Shown: positions 44,345-53,209 of the stretch, piece after piece
Layout: each line of letters begins with the position of its first letter
Position numbering within the stretch: the first letter of the stretch is position 1
Translations under genes and position numbers: made by a program
NCBI RefSeq assembly: GCF_050589645.1
Contig: NZ_JBNGOQ010000001.1
Span: forward strand, 1 to 64,000
DNA from: JBNGOQ01 sp050589645
Lineage (GTDB): Bacteria; Bacteroidota; Bacteroidia; Flavobacteriales; Flavobacteriaceae
DNA length: 64,000 nucleotides
Direction of reading: 5' to 3'
The notes under the pieces: model-generated
Told to the model about the DNA's origin: nothing
Seen by the model: only the letters and a program-made list of their open reading frames with translations
The model's database searches: none

Positions 44345-45406
44345 ATGAAACTTATAGATTTAATCAGCACATATAATTATAATGAAAAAGCCTTTCAGAG
44401 GCCATATATAATTGCAGAGGCCGGTGTTAACCATGAAGGTTCCATGGACTTGGCCAAAAGATTAATTGATGAGGCCAAAGAAGGTGGAGCTCAGGCCATT
44501 AAATTCCAAACTTACAAGGCAAATACGATAGCTTCCAAAAACAGTCCATCCTATTGGGACACAACCAAGGAGCGTACAAAAAGCCAATTTGAGCTTTTTA
44601 AAAAATATGATAAGTTTTGGAAATCGGAGTATGAAAAACTAAAACACCACTGCGACGAAGTTGAGATTGAATTTCTATCAACGCCATTTGATACGCAATC
44701 TGCCGAGTTTTTAAATGATTTGATGGATGTTTTCAAGATATCTTCCTCAGACATAACTAATTTACCTTTTATAGAGCACATGTGCTCTTTTGGCAAGCCT
44801 ATAATTTTATCTACGGGAGCCTCCTATGTTTGGGAAATTCAACAAGCGCTGGAAACCATTAACAAGTATAATGTCCCTTTATGTTTAATGCATTGCGTAT
44901 TGAATTACCCTACATTGGATAAAAATGCCAATTTGGGGATGATCAAGGACCTTATTGGCAAATTCCCAGGTACTATTCCAGGATATTCGGATCATACCCT
45001 TCCCAGGGATATGGAAGCTTTAAAAATTGCTCATTTACTAGGAGCGGTAGTTTTGGAAAAACACTTCACACATGATAAAACACTTCCCGGCAACGATCAT
45101 TACCATGCCATGGATAAAGAGGACCTCAAGTTGTTTTTCAGAAAAATGGAAGAGGTATATGATTTTATTGGCAGTCAACAGAAAGCACCTTTAGAGACCG
45201 AAGAAATTTCTAGAAATAACGCAAGGCGAAGTTTGGTCGCATTTAAGAAAATTGAAAAAGGGGAAATCGTAGACCAGAGTCATTTAACATGGAAAAGACC
45301 TGCTCACGGAATTTCACCCAAAGATATTGGACAGGTTGTTGGTAGAAAAGCTCTTATTGAAATAAATGAAGACACTGTGTTGTATTGGGATATGTTCGAT
45401 AGATAG
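44345..45406 (+). CDS. NeuB-family nonulosonic acid synthase
   Basis: 353 residues. Condenses phosphoenolpyruvate with an N-acetylated hexosamine derivative to give sialic, legionaminic or pseudaminic acid. NeuB domain about 18-265 (IIAEAGVNHEGSMDLAKRLI, AIKFQTYKA, KISSSDITNLPFIEHM, ILSTGAS, CVLNYPT, GYSDHT, EKHFTHDK..GNDHYHAMD), then a C-terminal SAF/antifreeze-like domain about 285-350 (ARRSLVAFKKIEKGEI..LTWKRPAHGIS). No epimerase, aminotransferase or acetyltransferase for precursor synthesis lies in the window. The acid therefore remains unidentified; NeuB/LegI/PseI cannot be told apart by eye. Confidence 0.9.
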   Translation: MKLIDLISTYNYNEKAFQRPYIIAEAGVNHEGSMDLAKRLIDEAKEGGAQAIKFQTYKANTIASKNSPSYWDTTKERTKSQFELFKKYDKFWKSEYEKLKHHCDEVEIEFLSTPFDTQSAEFLNDLMDVFKISSSDITNLPFIEHMCSFGKPIILSTGASYVWEIQQALETINKYNVPLCLMHCVLNYPTLDKNANLGMIKDLIGKFPGTIPGYSDHTLPRDMEALKIAHLLGAVVLEKHFTHDKTLPGNDHYHAMDKEDLKLFFRKMEEVYDFIGSQQKAPLETEEISRNNARRSLVAFKKIEKGEIVDQSHLTWKRPAHGISPKDIGQVVGRKALIEINEDTVLYWDMFDR

Positions 45407-45459
45407 TAAATCCAATTAATATGCCAATAGTTAGCTTAAAATAGACTCCTTAATTGAAA

Positions 45460-46572
45460 ATGAAAGACGCCAAAGAATATTATTGCAAAGTAGGACCGTT
45501 GGTAATTAAACTACATAGCATTAATGCAGTTTCTACACAAATTGTTAAAGATTTAGAAGCGACCAAAACACCTAACAAAGAGCAAGTAGATATTGAAATT
45601 TTCATTAATGGGAACAATATACATTCCAATTATGTGCCGAAAATATTTTCTGCAAAAGGCAGTATGAATTTCAACAAGCAAGAATTTTTTGTTGGTTACT
45701 TGAATGAGATTGATTACACGGTTAAAAATTTGTTTGGCACGAACGGTATAGGTGTACTAATTAACAATGATAAAACAAACATTAAAAAAACCCTAAAAAG
45801 AATATATAAAGGTAAAAACACTTTGGAAAAAGACCTTATACTTTCTTATTCCTTATTTTGGTATGTAGTGCATTTATCATTATTAAAAAAGAACTGTTCT
45901 TTCATACATTCTGGGGTTTTTGAATCTGCGAAAGGAGCAACAATTATAACAGGCACAGGGGGATGTGGAAAAACGAGCACCCTATTTAAGATACTAGAAG
46001 ACGAACAGTATAGCTATCTATCTGAAGACTTTGGAATAATTGACAACATGGGTCATACATATTATAATCCTAAGCCCGTATCTGTTTACGCTACTGATAT
46101 GGAATTCGGACAGTCCATATTAAAAAATCACTTTTCCAATTTTGCCCTCAAGGATAAATTATTGTGGTATTTTAAAAGGAAGATGCTCCGTCTTAATCCT
46201 ATGGTAAAAATACCGCCCAAAAGGTTAATGAATAACAGGGTGGGCAAAAAAACAAAGATTAAAAATGTCCTATATTTTGTTCGAAACAATGATGAAGTTA
46301 TATCTATGTCGGATGTGTCATCCGAAGAACTATCAGAAAGAGTGTTGGATGCATCAATGAGAGAGTTAAAAACATTAAATGAACTATTGTTATTAATGCG
46401 AGCAAATGCACCAATAGGCTATAAAATACCTTCTTTCGAGGATGTTAGAAATGAAACCAAAATGGTTTATAATAAGGTTTTTCATCAGTCCGAAAGAAAA
46501 ATTATTTTTATCCCTCTTAAGACTTCGCCTGATGAATTATTAAAATATTTAAAGGAGAATGGACTGATATAG
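45460..46572 (+). CDS. HPr kinase-like P-loop protein of unknown substrate
   Basis: 370 residues from the ATG at 45460 (a TTG six bases earlier is in frame). The P-loop is GTGGCGKTS at 165-173, followed by LSEDFGIIDN (usual HprK-like LxDD motif with SED) and NPKPVSVYATD. This is the HprK-related fold seen in polysaccharide and peptide-modification clusters; true HprK partners (HPr serine) are not implied. Residues 1-150 are a weak beta-rich region with no family I recognise; the last ~80 residues are helical (ASMRELKTLNELLLLMRANA). It ends 3 bp before the APH-fold kinase gene, so the two are translated as a pair. AT-rich, codon use like its neighbours. Confidence 0.7.
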   Translation: MKDAKEYYCKVGPLVIKLHSINAVSTQIVKDLEATKTPNKEQVDIEIFINGNNIHSNYVPKIFSAKGSMNFNKQEFFVGYLNEIDYTVKNLFGTNGIGVLINNDKTNIKKTLKRIYKGKNTLEKDLILSYSLFWYVVHLSLLKKNCSFIHSGVFESAKGATIITGTGGCGKTSTLFKILEDEQYSYLSEDFGIIDNMGHTYYNPKPVSVYATDMEFGQSILKNHFSNFALKDKLLWYFKRKMLRLNPMVKIPPKRLMNNRVGKKTKIKNVLYFVRNNDEVISMSDVSSEELSERVLDASMRELKTLNELLLLMRANAPIGYKIPSFEDVRNETKMVYNKVFHQSERKIIFIPLKTSPDELLKYLKENGLI

Positions 46573-46575
46573 TTT

Positions 46576-47463
46576 ATGGAAATTCCAGATTTTTTAAAAG
46601 ATTTTTTGATAAAGAATGAATTTATCTTAAAGGAGGTAATTCAACATAGTAAATGGAAAAAAACATTTGTTCTAAAAATAGCGAATGAAAATGACGATTT
46701 TATATTAAAGGCTGTATCCAATATTTCGCCATTAAGAATAAAAAGCAAATTTATTACAGAAGCAAATGTTTATTTAAAAAACTCAAACAATTATGTGCCT
46801 AATTTGGTTCTATCCACTGACGCTGTAATAATAACAGAATACATTAAAGGAAAAACGCTAAGGGAATACCTGAATGAGGGTGAAAACATCCACGAAATTA
46901 TAGAAAGCCTAGTTTTAGCGATACAAACATTTTACGAAGAAAATAAATCTGAACACAACGGCGCTAAAAGTTTTGAAATCGCTTATGCCAATATTTCTTC
47001 ATTAGCCCAAAGTGGACCTTATCAAACAAAGACCCTTTCTCTATTTGATAAGGTGATAAATAAAATAATCGCTTTTGTTTTAAAGCTTAAACTTAAAAAA
47101 GCACTGGTTAACATAAACCAAAACAATTTGAAACCATGTTTTGCACATGGGGACTTTCACTATAACAACATATTTGTAACTACTAATAAAAACATTAAGT
47201 TTATTGATTTCGAAAATGTAGTTTACAATGAATATTTTGATTTTGACATTTTATATCTGTTGACCATGATTGAAGCTAAGGTGGGCCGAGCGGAGATTAG
47301 CCGCACCATTACTAATAAGATGATGTCCCTAATAAATGACAAGGAGGGTTTAAAGCCCATATATGATCTTTATAGAATAGCGGCATCCGTTAACCCACGT
47401 TTCAGTAAAGATTCATTGAAAGCGCATCAGAAATTGCTACTATTAGTTAGGTTAATACCATGA
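46576..47463 (+). CDS. Aminoglycoside-phosphotransferase-fold small-molecule kinase
   Basis: 295 residues. The kinase-like fold of APH/choline kinase enzymes: Brenner motif CFAHGDFHYNNIFV (about 188-201, catalytic Asp in HGD, Asn in YNNIF) and IDFENV near 212-217 (metal-binding DFE). N-terminal KTFVLKIANENDDFILK near 31-47 supplies the nucleotide-binding Lys. Substrate unknown; in a nonulosonate locus it could phosphorylate a sugar, an amino-sugar or a lipid headgroup. It follows the HprK-like gene by 3 bp and is the last gene before the insertion-sequence remnant. Confidence 0.7.
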   Translation: MEIPDFLKDFLIKNEFILKEVIQHSKWKKTFVLKIANENDDFILKAVSNISPLRIKSKFITEANVYLKNSNNYVPNLVLSTDAVIITEYIKGKTLREYLNEGENIHEIIESLVLAIQTFYEENKSEHNGAKSFEIAYANISSLAQSGPYQTKTLSLFDKVINKIIAFVLKLKLKKALVNINQNNLKPCFAHGDFHYNNIFVTTNKNIKFIDFENVVYNEYFDFDILYLLTMIEAKVGRAEISRTITNKMMSLINDKEGLKPIYDLYRIAASVNPRFSKDSLKAHQKLLLLVRLIP

Positions 47464-47468
47464 CTTTG

Positions 47469-47847
47469 TCAACTAAAAGTGAGCTATTATCATGAAATAT
47501 TAGTAACCACTTTTAACATGAAAAAGGCACATGAGATTGAGCAATATTTGAACGGAAGTCAAATCCATGTTTAATTGGTATGTAAAGGATTCCAGAATGG
47601 GACACCGCTATATAAAAGCTGGAAAGCCCCAGCACAAAGGAAAAGTTGAAAAACCCCATCTGGCGGACAAAAAAGAGTTCTGCCAACTTTTGAGCCATAC
47701 CACTGATGTCGATTTGAACAAAAAAATAGAGCAATGGGAAGATTTTTATAACTTTAATAGACCTCATGGAGCGTGTAGGGGCAAAAGCCCTTATGAGACT
47801 TTAATCTATCATATAAAGAAATGAATCTTTAGTTCCATTTTAGTTGA
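47469..47847 (+). mobile_element. Internally deleted insertion sequence (IS481-type), 379 bp
   Basis: A perfect 10-bp inverted repeat, TCAACTAAAA at 47469-47478 and TTTTAGTTGA at 47838-47847, brackets the C-terminal part of a transposase; three further bases inward match only partly. The rest of the transposase is missing, so this looks like a non-autonomous deletion derivative lying between the APH-fold kinase and the flippase. I could not identify a target-site duplication. Element ends are approximate. Confidence 0.6.
47567..47824 (+). pseudogene. Transposase remnant (integrase-core C-terminus)
   Basis: 85 codons. HRYIKAGKPQHKGKVEKPH followed by WEDFYNFNRPHGACRGKSP-type residues is the C-terminal end of an rve-fold transposase of the IS481/IS3 kind, retaining the catalytic Glu (KVEK) but lacking the first two Asp of the DDE triad. 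Complete enzymes are about 300 residues. Non-functional alone. Confidence 0.8.
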
Positions 47848-47954
47848 AATACCACATCCAATATGATTAATAAAAAGAAATTTAACCCATAATTAGAGGA
47901 AAGGAGAAACCCTCTTATTACACCTAAATTACATATCTAAGGTTTTATTCGGAA

Positions 47955-49199
47955 ATGAGATTAATTAAAGATTCAATTATTTATTTAAGTAGTAGTATAA
48001 TTAATAAGTCTATTCCCTTTTTTCTACTTCCAATATTGACGAATTATCTTTCTCCTAAGGAGTACGGATTGTTATCAATTTTTTTGATTGTCGTGACCTT
48101 TTATAGTGCTTTTATTGGAATGAATATAAATATTAATGTTTCAAAAAACTTTTTTAAGTGTTCAAAAAAAGAGCTTTCCATAATAATAGGAAACATTCTG
48201 TTCATTTTATTTTTTTCATTTATTTTATTTTTTATAGTGACGTTAATCGGCTCTATATATATTGATACGGTTTTTTCGATTCCTAAAAAATGGATATTAA
48301 TAATTCCGCTAATTAGTTATATGTTTATGGTTAACACCCTGAATTTGACCATTTTAAGAAATGAAGAAAAGGCGCTTACTTTTGGCATATTTGAAATAGT
48401 AAATACTGCAACTACGATGTCAATAACAATACTTCTTTTAGTATGTTATAAGTTCGGGTGGCAAAGCCAAGTAATAGGCATATTGGTGTCCTATTTTATT
48501 TTTTATATTGTCTCATATATCCATATGTATCGTCGGGGCTATATTACTTTTAAGATTAATTCCAAGACAGCAAAAGACATACTAAAAACTTCATTACCAC
48601 TCATACCCCATGTACTTGGGGGCATCGTAATAACCGTAAGTGATCGACTATTTATTGAGCATATGATTAATCTTGAAGTAGTTGGAATATATAGTGTTGG
48701 TTATACGTTTGGCTTAGTAGTAATACTTTTTACAGACGCTTTTATCAAGGCATGGAGCCCTTGGTTCTATAAAAATTTAGTAAACCCTACCGACAAAAAA
48801 AAGAGGCAAATTGTAAAATATACATACGCCTATATTGCTGCTATTTTTTTATTGTCTATTTTAATTTCCTTGGCAGCGGAGTTTTTACTTCCCTATGTAG
48901 TTGACGAAAGATATGTTGGCGCGAAAATATACATTTTTTGGATTGCATTAGGGTACGCAATTCATGGAATTTACAAAATATTTTATCCTTATTTGGTACA
49001 TATAAATAAAACCGCGTTTTTAGGTTTTAGTTCGGTTTTTGCCGCCGTTTTGAATCTGATATTTAATTATGTTCTTATTGATAGTTTTGGGGCTATTGGA
49101 GCTGCATATGCTACTATTCTAGCATTTATAGCCAGTAGTTTATTGGTCTTTTCATATCAAAACAGAAATTATCCAATGCCGTGGAACTTGAAAAAATAG
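47955..49199 (+). CDS. Wzx-type polysaccharide flippase
   Basis: 414 residues, about 12 hydrophobic helices. Moves lipid-linked repeat units across the inner membrane. The start MRLIKDSIIYLSSSIINKSI and FFLLPILTNYLSPKEYGLLS match the polysaccharide biosynthesis protein (PST) family, as do DRLFIEHMINLEVVGIYSVGY near 234-254 and AWSPWFYKNL near 273. Very AT-rich like its neighbours. It fits with Wzz and the ligase/polymerase genes as a Wzx/Wzy-dependent system. Confidence 0.9.
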   Translation: MRLIKDSIIYLSSSIINKSIPFFLLPILTNYLSPKEYGLLSIFLIVVTFYSAFIGMNININVSKNFFKCSKKELSIIIGNILFILFFSFILFFIVTLIGSIYIDTVFSIPKKWILIIPLISYMFMVNTLNLTILRNEEKALTFGIFEIVNTATTMSITILLLVCYKFGWQSQVIGILVSYFIFYIVSYIHMYRRGYITFKINSKTAKDILKTSLPLIPHVLGGIVITVSDRLFIEHMINLEVVGIYSVGYTFGLVVILFTDAFIKAWSPWFYKNLVNPTDKKKRQIVKYTYAYIAAIFLLSILISLAAEFLLPYVVDERYVGAKIYIFWIALGYAIHGIYKIFYPYLVHINKTAFLGFSSVFAAVLNLIFNYVLIDSFGAIGAAYATILAFIASSLLVFSYQNRNYPMPWNLKK

Positions 49200-49318
49200 C
49201 TCCTAAAAAACTAGCAAATTCAACAAAATAGTGTTTAAATTATTCATCTTTTAGGTTTTCTTATTTGAGATAAATTATTCAATATGCAAAAAACAAAACA
49301 AAACAGATATACTTTTTA

Positions 49319-50653
49319 ATGGCCTTACCGAAAGACCCATACGATCAAGTTAAAAAATATAATAGCTACCGCATTAATTTCAATGGTTTTAATCTTCTCG
49401 CTTTATCTCAAATCTATGTATTTGAATTATCCTTAAAGCGGTTAGAAGGTAAGGGGGTATTAAACCAATTAAAAAAATTTAGCTTAGATAATTATGTAAA
49501 AGCTATAATCACTTTTTTTTCCAAGAGTACTAGTAAATCCAAAAGTCCGCGCTATCTTTTTGTAAACGATGTTTTTAATAATAGTATGATAGGGAACATG
49601 AGGGCAGTTCAAAAGGAGTTTGATGAAGATTTTACCGAGTTAATAGGAGACAAAAGGTTAGTAAATGAAAGAAGTAAGTTTATATTCAAGTATTTTGGCC
49701 CCATTAGCTTTATTCGTCAAGTCTTCAACACTAGAGGATTTCTAAAACAAAATTCTCAAACCATAAGAGATTTATGTAGCGAATTTGATGTAAAAAAGCA
49801 CTTATTGCTACTCAATATATTTGATTCCTTGTTTGTGTACAATTGCGCTGAACGGTTTTTAGACGCACATAAGGATATTACCCATATTTTATTGAATACA
49901 GATGTTCACAAGATCTCTAAAGCAATAGTTTTGTTAGCGGGGAAAAGAAATATTAAAACCTACGTTATCCAACATGGTTCTACCGTCTTGGAATATGGTT
50001 ATTTACCGGTAATATCTGATTATATGCTAACTTGGGGAAAACTATCAAATAATTGGTTTGTAGGTAGGGGAACGGACGAAGCGAAACTTATTACCACAGG
50101 GACTCCAAAAATGGACCACATAACGAATTTTGAAATACAGTACGGTAGTTTAAAAAAGGCAGATAACATTTTATTGATCTTAAACCCTATTGGGGAAAAG
50201 AGCATAAGAGAATTTTTAAGAATAGTTAAAGAAGCTAAATTGAATATCAACTACAACCTAACAATAAAGCTTCATCCAGGGTCTATAGACAATAGAAATA
50301 TTGTTGAAGAGTATTTTGATAAATCCAAAACTAGAATTTATAAAAATGAGAATACGCATCAGTTAATTTACGATAGTGATGTAGTTATTACAACCACGTC
50401 AACTGTGGGTAATGAGGCCATTGCATTTAACAAATCACTTGTTCAGATAAAACTTTCAAATATCAATATTTCAATGGATTATGAAAAGTATGATTGTAGT
50501 CATGTTATTCAAAATGCGAAAGAATTGGAGAGTCTAATTGGAAACATCGATAAGTTGGAATCTAAAAAAGCAAGCTATAAACAGTTCATTTCTGACTATT
50601 TTTATCTTCTCGATGGGAAATCAGCACACCGCATAAAAAAACTCATTGCCTGA
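49319..50653 (+). CDS. Capsule-type GT-B-like glycosyltransferase
   Basis: 444 residues, soluble. Residues about 215-420 show the capsule-biosynthesis/CDP-glycerol-transferase-like pattern: YVIQHGSTVLEYGYLPVISDY near 220-240, GTPKMDH near 260, IKLHPGSID near 318, then TTTSTVGNEAIAFNKSLVQ near 360-378 (nucleotide-sugar pocket). Proteins with this pattern include polysialyl- and nonulosonyl-type transferases; that this one uses the CMP-nonulosonate made next door is plausible but inferred. N-terminal 200 residues are unfamiliar. AT-rich. Confidence 0.7.
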   Translation: MALPKDPYDQVKKYNSYRINFNGFNLLALSQIYVFELSLKRLEGKGVLNQLKKFSLDNYVKAIITFFSKSTSKSKSPRYLFVNDVFNNSMIGNMRAVQKEFDEDFTELIGDKRLVNERSKFIFKYFGPISFIRQVFNTRGFLKQNSQTIRDLCSEFDVKKHLLLLNIFDSLFVYNCAERFLDAHKDITHILLNTDVHKISKAIVLLAGKRNIKTYVIQHGSTVLEYGYLPVISDYMLTWGKLSNNWFVGRGTDEAKLITTGTPKMDHITNFEIQYGSLKKADNILLILNPIGEKSIREFLRIVKEAKLNINYNLTIKLHPGSIDNRNIVEEYFDKSKTRIYKNENTHQLIYDSDVVITTTSTVGNEAIAFNKSLVQIKLSNINISMDYEKYDCSHVIQNAKELESLIGNIDKLESKKASYKQFISDYFYLLDGKSAHRIKKLIA

Positions 50654-51166
50654 ACGATTTATTTATTTAAGGCTAAACACTTACAACTAAAGCAGCATAA
50701 TGTTACTTATGGAAAGAGTAATTATTTCTATGACAGCTGAATTGTCGTTCCTATAGTAGACTTCAAAGGAATCGTCCTCAGAAACGATAATGATAAGCAC
50801 ACCTCCAGTAATGGGGTAGAGGCCAAAGTTGAAGACTCTACAGAATTTCGGAAGGTATTATTTAGCTCAAATCAATTTGTTCATCACACCCTTATCAGAT
50901 TGGTTTAAAAAAAGGGTTGCCTCTAAACGGAGGGGATTACTCAAAATTGCCCTTTGCAAGAAGTGATTGAAATATGCAAGCCTTTCCTATCCCGCCCCTC
51001 TTCTGGCCTGATAAGTTTAAAGGTGATGTATGGTAATAATATTACCGTTTTCCCCTACCATAGGGACAAAAAAGCGTCATTTGGACAAAATATGGCCTAT
51101 ATTTGAAAAACTTAAGATTCGAATTCATCTTTTGTAGGATGCTCCCAAAATAGTAAAGAAAATTAT
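50654..51166. other. 513-bp spacer, no confident gene
   Basis: Marks the right edge of the AT-rich cassette. One plus-strand frame is open for about 50 codons (from about 50741, after a TGA, to a TAA near 50910) without a start codon and without a motif I recognise; it may be a decayed gene end. Near the right end a promoter box (51098-51105) serves the next gene. Confidence 0.4.
51098..51105 (+). promoter_or_regulatory. -7 promoter box for the 51167 lipoprotein gene
   Basis: TATATTTG, perfect TAnnTTTG, 61 bp before the ATG at 51167. It would restart transcription after the AT-rich cassette. Confidence 0.5.
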
Positions 51167-51700
51167 ATGAAAAATGTACGGCCAGGATTTTTAATGAAGC
51201 CATTTTTATTGGGAATAATGCTGCTTTTTGGGGCTTGCAAACAAGGGGGGAAATCCCAAGAAAATAAACACGAGGACCAGCTTATCGTGGAGCTCAGAAT
51301 CAAGATTCCGAAGGATGATCAATTTGAACTTTTTTATAGAGACGAAGATGAGGATTATAATGCAGAAAGGAGTGTTAGTGTTGATGTGAAGGGCGCGGAA
51401 GAATTTCAAATTGTAGAGTATGTGATTGATCTTTTGGAGTTTCCAGCGCACATTAGAATAGATTTTGGCAAAAACAGGGAACAAGGGGAAATGACTTTTG
51501 GTCATTTGGCATTTCGGTACAATGAAACCACTCATACCTTCACGAAGGAAGAAATCAAGAAATATTTTAGGCCAAATCCCGGATTGGATTTCAATTTTCA
51601 AGACTTTACGGTGCGGACTGTAGATGTTAATGGCAAATATGATCCCTATCTAAACTCTTTTAACATTGCCCATTTTGTTAACAAAGTAATTCTATTCTAA
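51167..51700 (+). CDS. Putative lipoprotein in the polysaccharide locus
   Basis: 177 residues. A lipoprotein signal (MKPFLLGIMLLFGAC) begins at an internal ATG (51194), so the true start may be nine codons downstream of 51167. Lipobox FGAC. The mature part is acidic (YRDEDEDYNAE) with one beta-rich domain and no family I recognise. It lies 25 bp before the first ligase/polymerase gene and is probably co-transcribed with it from the box at 51098. Confidence 0.65.
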   Translation: MKNVRPGFLMKPFLLGIMLLFGACKQGGKSQENKHEDQLIVELRIKIPKDDQFELFYRDEDEDYNAERSVSVDVKGAEEFQIVEYVIDLLEFPAHIRIDFGKNREQGEMTFGHLAFRYNETTHTFTKEEIKKYFRPNPGLDFNFQDFTVRTVDVNGKYDPYLNSFNIAHFVNKVILF

Positions 51701-51724
51701 TATCAGGAGCCAATATCCTTCACT

Positions 51725-53209
51725 ATGAAAAACTTACGGGTTAGTGAGAATAAAATTTTCACCATTTACGTTGTGGCATTTTTGTTGGCAGTTTATGGAG
51801 GGATGCTTATTACTTTACCGTTTGCCCACCTAGGGAATATTATCTTTTTTAATCTTGGGGCGCTAACGCTTCCTTCCCTTGCTCTCTTCCTGGGTATATG
51901 TGTGCTCGCCGTGTGGAAGCGGAATTTTTACTTTTTGTTTCTCATCTTTGTAATTCTTGCGTTCCCAGCTCCTATTGATGATCTTTTTCCTAGTGTTCGC
52001 ATAACGAATATTGACGATAGAGATCAGGTTTTTTTTCCACTTATTACAAGAATAGATTTGTATCTTATTTTGGGAATTCTTCTCAAACTAACAGAAAGCT
52101 CGTCAAGATTACAGACCGTCAAATTCACCTTACCACTAAAGATCCTTTTGATTTTTCTTCTTTTTGCATTTGTGGCACATATTTTTAATGCGTTGGATCT
52201 CTGGGACGTTAATATACTTCTTGCCTATACCTTTCATATAAGATATCTCATATTATTTCTCATTTTAGTGCAGCAGTACAACCTAAAAAAATATCAAAAA
52301 CAAATTGTTTTTAGTTTTGTGATTAGCCTCTCATTTCTATTGATCGAAGCGTATATCAATTCTAGTGTTCGTGGCACGAGCCGACTCATAAGCGGGAGTC
52401 TTTCACTCAATACCTTTGCCAATATCGCTGCCGCAATTGCCCTATATATGGTTGTTTTAGTGAGGCACCGTAAAGTATCCCGTATAGTGGGTTTCTCTGC
52501 TATTGGTATAGCCCTTGTCATAATTATTGCATCAGAGACAAGAGGAGCCATAATTACCCTAATTTTGGCCTATTTCGCAATATATTTGCTGAGTAATCAT
52601 AAAAAGATTGTCGTCAATTCCTTGAAAGTGGTCATGGGCATTTTTTTGCTCGGGATTACATACCTTATAGCTTCCAACAATAATTATATTCCAGAACGGT
52701 ACTCGTATCGGGAAATTTCTGATAAGATTGAAATAGATTTTTCTGAAAAAAGTTTGAACAAAATCATCAATGTCAAATGGACGGAACAGACCTCTTCTAT
52801 AAGATCGCGAATTGACTTTTTCGACGCATCCCTGAATATGATTGTTGAAAACCCTTCTGTCGGGATTGGAGTGGGTAGATGGAATAGGCATAAGAATTTG
52901 TATAGCGAAGACAACAAAATTCCCAAAGTACTTTTAGATACGCATAATGATTACTTGGCTCTTATGTCCCAATATGGGATTGTGCTAGGGCTGCTATTTG
53001 CCTGGACGGTTTTCTTTTATCCGTTTCCACCTTTTGCCAAAATAAAGAAGAAAACCGATAGCCCGTTGTCTCATCTGTATGTAATTAATTTTGCCATGAG
53101 TATAGCGGCCCTATCCAATGCAGGGTTCTTTAAACATCAGGTATCGGCTCTACTTCTCTTTTGTCTGTGTATAACCATTAAATTGCGCTATGAACCTGAC
53201 AACCTTTGA
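51725..53209 (+). CDS. O-antigen ligase/polymerase-family membrane protein (Wzy_C), copy 1
   Basis: 494 residues, about 11 hydrophobic helices. The large periplasmic loop near 325-410 and the motif VLLDTHNDYLALMSQYGIVLG near 400-420 (conserved HN) are typical of the WaaL/Wzy_C superfamily, which polymerises repeat units or ligates glycans to lipid A-core or proteins. RGAIITLILAYFAIYLL near 279 is the usual conserved Arg region. Whether it is polymerase or ligase cannot be decided from sequence. Its end overlaps the next ligase-like gene by 20 bp. Confidence 0.82.
   Translation: MKNLRVSENKIFTIYVVAFLLAVYGGMLITLPFAHLGNIIFFNLGALTLPSLALFLGICVLAVWKRNFYFLFLIFVILAFPAPIDDLFPSVRITNIDDRDQVFFPLITRIDLYLILGILLKLTESSSRLQTVKFTLPLKILLIFLLFAFVAHIFNALDLWDVNILLAYTFHIRYLILFLILVQQYNLKKYQKQIVFSFVISLSFLLIEAYINSSVRGTSRLISGSLSLNTFANIAAAIALYMVVLVRHRKVSRIVGFSAIGIALVIIIASETRGAIITLILAYFAIYLLSNHKKIVVNSLKVVMGIFLLGITYLIASNNNYIPERYSYREISDKIEIDFSEKSLNKIINVKWTEQTSSIRSRIDFFDASLNMIVENPSVGIGVGRWNRHKNLYSEDNKIPKVLLDTHNDYLALMSQYGIVLGLLFAWTVFFYPFPPFAKIKKKTDSPLSHLYVINFAMSIAALSNAGFFKHQVSALLLFCLCITIKLRYEPDNL

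Noticed and set aside
50741..50910. About 50-codon open stretch in the 513-bp spacer
   Set aside because: No start codon, begins right after a stop, no motif; noted only as possible decay.
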